DNA from: Firmicutes bacterium UBA1422
GTDB taxonomy: Bacteria; Bacillota; Clostridia; Peptostreptococcales; Anaerovoracaceae
Direction: 5' to 3'
Assembly (NCBI GenBank): GCA_002304835.1
Contig: DBPK01000019.1
Location: 21,722-33,429 of the forward strand
DNA length: 11,708 bases
A program made the translations under genes and the position numbers. A model generated the notes under the pieces. It did not search any database and was not told where the DNA came from. It worked only from the letters and a program-made list of their open reading frames with translations. Every line of letters begins with the position of its first letter. Position 1 is the stretch's first letter. Below are positions 6,756 to 11,708 of the stretch, one piece after another.

Positions 6756-6775
6756 ATTTAATTGCTTTTAGTTAT

Positions 6776-7510
6776 CTATACCAAGCTTTTTTTTGTTGTT
6801 GCTGTAAATCTGAATTCGCACTTGTCACATCTTATATAGCTTTCAGTATATTCCACTATTTCCATATCGCCGTCCATACCTATGAACTCAAAGTAGTAAA
6901 GAGGGCTTCCTTTCTTTATTTTGAGATGCTCCGCTTCTTTTTCGGCATTTTCTATCAATCTCAACTTTTGATTGAATTTTTTCGGGAGTTTCCCGAAAGA
7001 AGCCATATAATCATAAAGGGAAACATTTTTGAAGTCCATTTCCCCAATATTGCCGAAGTATGAAGATGGCACATACGTGTACTCCACAGCAATCGGTTCT
7101 TCATTCCCGTATCTTACCCTGTGTAGGGCAAAAACCGGCTCATCAAGGCCTATACGAAGTTTATCGGAAAGATACCTGCTTCCGTTTACTATGCCTTTGG
7201 AAAGGACTTTGTTGGATATCATTATGCCATGCCACTCCACCAGGGCCGTTATGCCCGTATTGCCGTCTTCTTTGTCAAAGTCCAGATCCAGTTTTTCAAA
7301 GTTCTTTTTTTTGACAAATGTTCCTTTTCCGTGGGATCTTTCAATATATCCTTTTTCCGTAAGGGCATCAAATGCATGTTTTACCGTCATGCGATTTACT
7401 TCATACTTTTTTGCAAGTATCCTTTCACTTTCAAGGGTTTCTCCCGGCAGATAATGTCCGTTTTTTATTTCTTCCAATATTTTTTTTTCTATTTCTCTGT
7501 ATTTGGTCAA
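6776..7510 (-). CDS. GntR/HutC-family regulator (second of a pair)
   Basis: Probable DNA-binding regulator of the Amadori genes. The N-terminal winged helix-turn-helix runs about residues 3-68 with the canonical ERILAKKYEVNRMTVKHAF helices and wing GKGTFV. A UTRA ligand domain follows (about 85-235), of the kind that binds phosphorylated sugars and similar effectors. I place the start at TTG 7508-7510 (244 residues), because a GGAAGGA site stands 7 bases upstream. A TTG at 7549 would add 13 residues and overlap the stop of the preceding gene by four bases, but has no good ribosome binding site. Near the C-terminus a Cys-X2-Cys (RCDKCEF) sits where relatives usually carry other residues. Last gene before a terminator. 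It could be called frlR, but which of the two regulators corresponds is unclear. Confidence 0.85.
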   Translation of the reverse strand: MTKYREIEKKILEEIKNGHYLPGETLESERILAKKYEVNRMTVKHAFDALTEKGYIERSHGKGTFVKKKNFEKLDLDFDKEDGNTGITALVEWHGIMISNKVLSKGIVNGSRYLSDKLRIGLDEPVFALHRVRYGNEEPIAVEYTYVPSSYFGNIGEMDFKNVSLYDYMASFGKLPKKFNQKLRLIENAEKEAEHLKIKKGSPLYYFEFIGMDGDMEIVEYTESYIRCDKCEFRFTATTKKSLV

Positions 7511-7545
7511 GTTTTTTTCCTTCCGCTTTTGAATACTATGTCGTT

Positions 7546-8262
7546 TCAAACAAAACTCTGACTTACAAATTCCACACTGTCCATAAGTATTGTATTATCA
7601 AAAAATTCGACTATACAGCCTTTACTGTCATATACTATACCTTCATATCTCATGACCGGTTCATCTCTTTCTATTTTCAGCAGTTCCGATTCCAGTCCGT
7701 TTGCCTTTATTACAGTTACCTTTTGTTTTGAGTTGGCGATAGTGATATTGAACTTATTCTTAAGTGTGCTGTAAATGGATTTCTTATGCACATCCTCTTC
7801 ATTAAGTCCTGATGCCATTTCGCAAAGAACATGGGATCTCTCAAGGGCCATGGGTATGTCGTTTGCATATCTCAATCTCATGATGCGATAAACAAGCGTT
7901 CCCTCCGGCAACAGGTAATCTTCATCATGCCTCCTGTCTATACTTATTTTTTCAAATGTCAAGAGGATAACTTTATGTTTTTTCCCGACCCCCTCAATAT
8001 AACGTTTGGTGGATCTGTACTTGTTCAGATCAAATCTCACCCTGCTGGGCGCCACAAAATTCCCTATTCTTTCCCTCTTTAATATTATTCCCTTTTGTTC
8101 AAGAAGATCAAGTGCGGATCTTAAAGTGTCTCTCTGAACATCAAAAGACGCTGCCATATCCCGTTCCGGTGGCAGAGCCTGTCCTTCTCTATACTCATTT
8201 TCTATAAGGTATTCTATTTCTCTGGAAAGAAACATATCCTTAGTCAAAACATTTTTTCTCAA
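7546..8262 (-). CDS. GntR/HutC-family regulator (first of a pair)
   Basis: A second predicted DNA-binding regulator with the same layout: winged helix-turn-helix at about residues 10-72 (ALPPERDMAASFDVQRDTLRSALDLL) and a UTRA effector domain at about 90-235. It has 238 residues, with a TTG start at 8260-8262 and an AAGG site 7 bases upstream. ATG at codon 10 is the next choice but would cut into the first helix. The wing reads RERIGNFV in place of the usual GKGTFV, so its DNA contacts may differ from those of its neighbour. It starts 24 bases after the kinase gene and lies directly before the second regulator. The two are clearly diverged and are not a recent duplication. Confidence 0.85.
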   Translation of the reverse strand: MRKNVLTKDMFLSREIEYLIENEYREGQALPPERDMAASFDVQRDTLRSALDLLEQKGIILKRERIGNFVAPSRVRFDLNKYRSTKRYIEGVGKKHKVILLTFEKISIDRRHDEDYLLPEGTLVYRIMRLRYANDIPMALERSHVLCEMASGLNEEDVHKKSIYSTLKNKFNITIANSKQKVTVIKANGLESELLKIERDEPVMRYEGIVYDSKGCIVEFFDNTILMDSVEFVSQSFV

Positions 8263-8286
8263 AGCCCTACCTTTTCTTATCCATCA

Positions 8287-9138
8287 TCAGTACCGTTCGC
8301 CAAACCCGAAAGAGCCTCTGCGCTTACAGTTTTCGGCAGAAAAATCCGCTGCCTTTCTGAATGCTTCTTCTATTATCGCCTCATCTGGATCAATGTCCCT
8401 TTTAAAGCCGCTGCGCATAAGTGAAACAAGAAATGCCGCAAAAAATGAATCTCCGGCACCCATGGTATCCAAGGGCTCAGTTTCTCTTACGATCCCACGG
8501 TAACTGCCGCTGCGGCAAAAGAATCGCTGGCCTAAAATCCCCCTTGTCACCAGCATATGCCCGGTCCCAAAGCGCAAAACTTTTTGCCAGAGTTCTTTTT
8601 CTTCTTCTGCATCCATGGATGCTCCGGAAAAAAGAGCGATATCGATAAACGGAAGTATTTTTTGCAAAAAAGAATATTCTCTGTATTCTTCTTCTTCGGA
8701 GAAATCAAAAGTTTTTAGCCCTGGTATATCATCCAGTTTAACGATCTCATCTTCCATTTCAGAATAGCACCCGCAGTGTATGGCATCAAAATTTTTCAGA
8801 TACTCCAGATGACTTTCTGATAGTGTGAAGGATTTTTTTTCGCCCGGACCATAACCCGATCCGACAAAATGTCTGTCGCCTTCGATGAGCTCAACATCAC
8901 ATCTTTCTGTTGCACAACCTTTAACAAGGGGTGAAAAGGTAGTGTCTACATTCTTTTTTTCAAGGGCTTTTTTTATCATCCTGCCCTCCCTATCGTCCGC
9001 TATTATTCCCAAGTATGCAGAATCCTCTCCGCATTCTTTTGCAAAAACAGAAAAATTTACCGCATTGCCTCCCGGGTACATTATCCTCTGGTTGATATAT
9101 CTGTCAGCAACATTGTCGCCTATTCCGATAAATTTCAT
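8287..9138 (-). CDS. frlD: PfkB-family Amadori-compound kinase (FrlD-like)
   Basis: Predicted to phosphorylate the sugar part of an Amadori compound at C6 with ATP, producing the substrate of the FrlB-like deglycase. It has 283 residues (E. coli FrlD has 261). The ribokinase/PfkB fold is shown by IGDNVADRY at 6-14, the sugar-binding PGGNAVN at 22-28, FDFSEE at 144-149 and the second PfkB signature LDTMGAGDSF at 223-232, with Asp230 as the expected catalytic base. The N-terminal GDN and GGNAVNFSV motifs and FDFS match FrlD better than general fructokinases (comparison from memory). The ATG overlaps the frlC-like stop by three bases (ATGA), with AAGG 8 bases upstream, so the two are translationally coupled. 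FraD- or GfrE-like specificity is an alternative. Confidence 0.82.
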   Translation of the reverse strand: MKFIGIGDNVADRYINQRIMYPGGNAVNFSVFAKECGEDSAYLGIIADDREGRMIKKALEKKNVDTTFSPLVKGCATERCDVELIEGDRHFVGSGYGPGEKKSFTLSESHLEYLKNFDAIHCGCYSEMEDEIVKLDDIPGLKTFDFSEEEEYREYSFLQKILPFIDIALFSGASMDAEEEKELWQKVLRFGTGHMLVTRGILGQRFFCRSGSYRGIVRETEPLDTMGAGDSFFAAFLVSLMRSGFKRDIDPDEAIIEEAFRKAADFSAENCKRRGSFGFGERY

Positions 9139-9959
9139 TTTACATACCTTTTTACAGCATTAAGGTTCTGCCTGAATGCATCATTCGGATCTTTTGATCC
9201 GGTCTCGCATGTTTCAAAAGTGATATATCCCCGAAAATTATTTTTTTCAAGGTCATCTAAATGGGCTTTCAAATCCTGTGTACCTTCTCCCCATGCCATG
9301 TGTCCCGAAGGAGTGCCGTCATTTAAATGTATGTGATCTATTTTTTCGCCGAAATAAGAAAAATAGTCTTCCAGTGTTTCTCCTGCACAGCACAAAGGAA
9401 CCGTATCCAAACAACATTTAAGATTGTCAGAATCATATCCTTCGATCATCTTTTTGAGAGTTTCAAAATTTGTTACCAGATTGGATTCTGATTCCTGGAG
9501 AATTTCGTATAGAATGGTTATTCCCTCAAGCTCTGCTTTTTTAAGTATCATATCCAGGGATTCTTCTGATCTTTTCCATGCTTCTTTGCGTGGTTTATCA
9601 AAATCTCCCCAGCCGGAAGTAAAAAGCATGTTGGAGCAATCAAACCCCGATGCATCTTCAATGCAGTGAAAGAAATATTCCACGCTTCTTTCTCTTAGCA
9701 TTTTTTCTTCGGCAGCTATATTGACCGGATAAAAACATTGTTCGGGAGTAAAGCAAATCATATCAAGATTCCTGTCCCTGAACTTCTTTTTTATGCTTTT
9801 TTGCTGCTTTGCCCCATGGTCAAAAAAAATATAATGAGGTGTGCCCCCCCAGAATTCTATTTTCTTATATCCTATTTTCTGCATACTATCCAGAAAATAG
9901 TCCAGACTGTATCTGCTGTACATTATATTCATTGCAGCAAACTGATCAAGTCTAAGCAT
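9135..9959 (-). CDS. frlC: FrlC-like sugar epimerase, xylose isomerase-like TIM barrel
   Basis: Predicted metal-dependent epimerase. E. coli FrlC interconverts fructoselysine and its C3 epimer psicoselysine. I use ATG 9957-9959 (274 residues; E. coli FrlC has 276). An in-frame ATG at 10019 would add 20 residues encoded by a GC-rich hairpin and is unlikely. Motifs in order: IEFWGGTPH at 34-42, FTPEQCFYPVN at 70-80, and likely metal ligands Glu152, Asp185 (CLDT), His211 (HIHLND) and Glu249 (FET). IEFWGG-PH, TPE-YP-N and the ESN-V-N stretch at 158-164 closely follow FrlC from memory. The ribosome binding site is a modest GAGAG. It could instead act on another ketose or inositol, since the AP-endonuclease-2 family is broad, but its neighbours favour the Amadori pathway. 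Confidence 0.75.
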   Translation of the reverse strand: MLRLDQFAAMNIMYSRYSLDYFLDSMQKIGYKKIEFWGGTPHYIFFDHGAKQQKSIKKKFRDRNLDMICFTPEQCFYPVNIAAEEKMLRERSVEYFFHCIEDASGFDCSNMLFTSGWGDFDKPRKEAWKRSEESLDMILKKAELEGITILYEILQESESNLVTNFETLKKMIEGYDSDNLKCCLDTVPLCCAGETLEDYFSYFGEKIDHIHLNDGTPSGHMAWGEGTQDLKAHLDDLEKNNFRGYITFETCETGSKDPNDAFRQNLNAVKRYVK

Positions 9960-9982
9960 CGCTTCTCTCTTTTCTTTTGTTA

Positions 9983-10007
9983 CGGCCTCCGAAGATCCCG
10001 GAGGCCG
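9983..10007 (-). other. GC-rich hairpin between dfx and frlC
   Basis: CGGCCTCCG (9983-9991) and CGGAGGCCG (9999-10007) form a perfect 9-pair stem with a 7-base loop, unusually GC-rich for this region. On the minus strand, the direction of the genes, no T tract follows. The T run (10011-10015) lies on the plus-strand side, where no gene precedes it. It may protect the 5' end of the frl message or mark a processing or partial termination point. Confidence 0.6.
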
Positions 10008-10052
10008 CAGTTTTTGCATATAGTTTCCGTTTCCCGGCTTCGATAAAGACTT

Positions 10053-10430
10053 TTATACTTCAGTTTTCCAAAGACCGTGAAGATTACAGTGCTCATATAC
10101 AGCCAAAGCCTTATCTCCGTCAGCAACTTCAAAAACAGCTTTCGGTTCTTCCCCGGGCTTCAAATATTTTATCTGTGCACCTTTTTCTGTCTCCATATAG
10201 ACCCATTCTATGAAATGCTCTTCCTGCATCGGGTGTGTTACCTCACCTATCAAAGCAGTGATCGTGCTTCCCGAAACAGTTACTTTTGGAACGTGTTTTT
10301 CCAAAGCTGCATCTACAGTGCCGGGGATCAGTTCGGTCATGTTCTCACCGCAGCAAACCAAAGGTACACCGGCATCCTTTACCTTTAATACGATATTTCC
10401 GCAATGTCTGCAAACATAAAATTTCTTCAT
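10053..10430 (-). CDS. dfx: Desulfoferrodoxin, class I superoxide reductase
   Basis: Cytoplasmic two-iron protein that reduces superoxide to hydrogen peroxide without making oxygen, typical of anaerobes. The 125 residues contain both centres. Center I (desulforedoxin type) has Cys7, Cys10, Cys26 and Cys27 (CRHC and CC). Center II, the catalytic Fe(His)4Cys site, has His46, His66, His72, His118 and Cys115, in EKHVP, THPM-EEHFIEWV and EHCNLHGLW. The conserved Glu44-Lys45 pair next to the active site is kept. Length is normal. GGAGG stands 8 bases before the ATG. It diverges from the activator gene, and an inverted repeat lies in its leader. The frlC-like gene follows after 93 bases with a hairpin between, so shared transcription is possible but not shown. 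Confidence 0.96.
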   Translation of the reverse strand: MKKFYVCRHCGNIVLKVKDAGVPLVCCGENMTELIPGTVDAALEKHVPKVTVSGSTITALIGEVTHPMQEEHFIEWVYMETEKGAQIKYLKPGEEPKAVFEVADGDKALAVYEHCNLHGLWKTEV

Positions 10431-10456
10431 GATAATTACCTCCGCAATTCTCCCTC

Positions 10457-10480
10457 ATCCGATACGATTTTGTATCGGAT
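10457..10480. promoter_or_regulatory. Perfect inverted repeat between the divergent genes
   Basis: ATCCGATAC (10457-10465) and GTATCGGAT (10472-10480) are perfect inverted repeats with a 6-base spacer. The element lies 27 bases upstream of the dfx start codon, and only 3 bases upstream of the -35 of the divergent activator gene. It could be an operator for either gene or a stem-loop in the dfx leader. The low-GC surroundings make the match stand out. Confidence 0.6.
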
Positions 10481-10483
10481 ATC

Positions 10484-10512
10484 TTGTATTATGTTTTTTT
10501 TTATTATATAAT
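10484..10512 (+). promoter_or_regulatory. Sigma-A promoter of the activator gene
   Basis: A -35 TTGTAT (10484-10489) and a perfect -10 TATAAT (10507-10512) are 17 bases apart, giving a leader of about 34 bases to the ATG. The -10 lies in the palindrome ATTATATAAT (10503-10512), so the minus strand also reads TATAAT. A dfx promoter may use it, but its best -35 is too far away (20 bases). Confidence 0.55.
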
Positions 10513-10552
10513 ATATACACCAAAATTAAAACAACAAACTTGTGAGGGTAAA

Positions 10553-11708
10553 ATGAAAAACTCTTCTTCAAATAAATTTTCTCAATGGGAGCTTTTCCCC
10601 ATACTGGACAGCATAAGCGATGCGGTTTTCATTGATGACAGCAGTGGATACGCTCTTTGGTGCAATAAGGCCTGCATGGATCTTTACAAGGTGGCTCCCA
10701 AAGACGTTGTCGGAGTCCATGTTCTTGATCTGGAAAAGAACGGGGTTTTTTCGCCTTCTGTTGCCAATCTTGTCCTTGAACAAAAAAAAGAAGTTACTAT
10801 AATACATGAAAACAAAGAGGGCAAAAAGCTGCTGTCCACCGGAACTCCCATAAAAGATGATAACGGAAACATCACAAAAGTGATAACGACTTCCAGAGAT
10901 ATAACAGAACTTTCCACCCTTCAGAACAAACTGCAGACCGTTCAGGGCACCCTGGAAGAGATGAAGTCCTTCGAAAAACTGCAAAACCAGGGAATCATAG
11001 CCAGCAGCCATTCCATGTTCAATGTGGTCCAGTTGGCGAAACGACTTTCAGCAGTAGATTCTACCGTTCTTATAACGGGAGAGTCGGGAGTGGGAAAAGG
11101 CCTTATAGCCGAGATCCTTCATAAGAACGGGAACAGGAAGAATTCTCCCTTTGTTACGGTAAACTGCGGAGCCATACCCGAAAATCTGATCGAATCAGAA
11201 CTGTTCGGCTATGAAAGCGGCGCTTTTACCGGTTCAAGATCCGAAGGAAAAAAGGGGCTGTTTGAAGCTGCTCAAGGCGGCACCATCTTTTTGGATGAGA
11301 TATCGGAACTGCCTTTGAACCTTCAGGTCAAACTGCTCCAGGTCATACAGGAACGTGAGATCACAAAGGTGGGCGGCGTCAAAAAGATACCGGTGGATGT
11401 GCGTATAATATCCGCCACCAACAAAGATCTCCATGAGCTGGTCACCGAAAACCGATTCCGTGAGGACCTTTACTACCGATTGAACGTGGTCCCCATAAAC
11501 GTTCCTCCATTAAGAGAGCGTACCGAGGATATACTACCTCTTATAAACAAATACCTGGAGGAATACAACAAAAAGCTCAATGAGCGTAAACAGATAGATC
11601 AGAACGCTTTAGCTGTTCTTTTGAAATATGACTGGCCGGGAAACATAAGAGAACTTGTCAATTTGGTGGAACGGCTTCTTGTTTTATGTGAAAATGAAGA
11701 AATCAAGG
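10553..11708 (+). CDS. PAS-domain sigma-54-dependent activator, cut by the window edge
   Basis: Predicted cytoplasmic enhancer-binding protein that uses ATP to open promoters held by sigma-54 RNA polymerase. The 385 residues in the window comprise a PAS-like sensor (about 12-115, with a DITE linker typical of PAS ends), a short coiled-coil linker (about 118-145) and the AAA+ domain. This has Walker A GESGVGKG at 176-183, the sigma-54 contact loop GAFTGS at 223-228, Walker B GGTIFLDEI at 242-250, the FREDLYYRLNV region at 302-312 and WPGNIREL at 361-368. GAFTGS in place of GAFTGA, and GVGKG in place of GTGKE, are mild deviations. The DNA-binding C-terminus lies outside the window. A GAGGG site stands before the ATG. 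I find no -24/-12 promoter in the window, so its target is probably elsewhere, perhaps downstream. Confidence 0.92.
   Translation, partial: MKNSSSNKFSQWELFPILDSISDAVFIDDSSGYALWCNKACMDLYKVAPKDVVGVHVLDLEKNGVFSPSVANLVLEQKKEVTIIHENKEGKKLLSTGTPIKDDNGNITKVITTSRDITELSTLQNKLQTVQGTLEEMKSFEKLQNQGIIASSHSMFNVVQLAKRLSAVDSTVLITGESGVGKGLIAEILHKNGNRKNSPFVTVNCGAIPENLIESELFGYESGAFTGSRSEGKKGLFEAAQGGTIFLDEISELPLNLQVKLLQVIQEREITKVGGVKKIPVDVRIISATNKDLHELVTENRFREDLYYRLNVVPINVPPLRERTEDILPLINKYLEEYNKKLNERKQIDQNALAVLLKYDWPGNIRELVNLVERLLVLCENEEIK

Noticed and set aside
6743..6756. Possible catabolite-response (cre) site, TAAAAGCGTTTCTC on the minus strand
   Set aside because: It matches a cre-like consensus at only about 10 of 14 positions and coincides with the stem of the terminator after the second regulator, which explains it better.
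6592..6775. Sigma-54 promoter for frlB driven by the activator at the right edge
   Set aside because: I found no GG and GC pair with the required -24/-12 spacing on the minus strand. A sigma-A promoter with extended -10 fits instead.
9983..10015. Terminator for dfx
   Set aside because: On the coding strand the stem is followed by A-rich sequence, not a T tract, so classical intrinsic termination of dfx is not supported.
9960..10019. 20-residue N-terminal extension of the frlC-like protein
   Set aside because: It is encoded largely by the GC-rich hairpin, and family members start at the position corresponding to 9959.
10568..11011. Minus-strand open frame of 147 codons
   Set aside because: It lies opposite the PAS and linker part of the activator gene, which is well supported.

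Overview
The window looks like the chromosome of a low-GC, Gram-positive anaerobe, most likely a clostridial Firmicute. Three things point there: the infC-rpmI-rplT order with a transcription-attenuator leader, a potD lipoprotein with a lipobox, and a class I superoxide reductase. Almost everything reads on the minus strand. Only the partial regulator at the right edge reads on the plus strand.

Layout from the right edge, in transcription order. A PAS/AAA+ sigma-54-type activator (10553 to the edge, +) diverges from a desulfoferrodoxin gene (10430-10053, -) across a 122-base regulatory gap with a perfect 9+9 inverted repeat. After a GC-rich hairpin come an frlC-like epimerase, an frlD-like PfkB kinase and two back-to-back GntR/HutC regulators, closed by a terminator at 6718-6755. 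A new promoter then drives an SIS-fold deglycase of the FrlB/FraB family and a four-gene potABCD-type ABC transporter, spaced by 21 bases or less or overlapping. After that come a promoter, an L20-type attenuator leader and infC (ATT start), rpmI and rplT, closed by a bidirectional terminator. At the left edge a secreted or membrane protein probably begins and runs out of the window.

How the genes probably work together: the epimerase, kinase and deglycase are the three enzymes of the fructoselysine (frl) type of Amadori-product catabolism. A C6 kinase and a deglycase would release glucose 6-phosphate and the free amino acid, and an epimerase handles the C3 epimer. The deglycase keeps the Glu-X15-His catalytic pair of the family. 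The striking point is that the deglycase gene heads the operon of a polyamine-class (PotABCD) transporter. Its binding protein lacks several polyamine-contacting residues. I infer that this transporter imports the Amadori compound rather than spermidine or putrescine. The exact substrate (fructoselysine, fructose-asparagine, glucoselysine or another) cannot be read from the sequence.

The infC leader also deserves attention. Its promoter overlaps the 5' arm of a hairpin that could hide the antiterminator strand. Read-through RNA from the transporter operon and RNA from the infC promoter should therefore fold differently at the same terminator.
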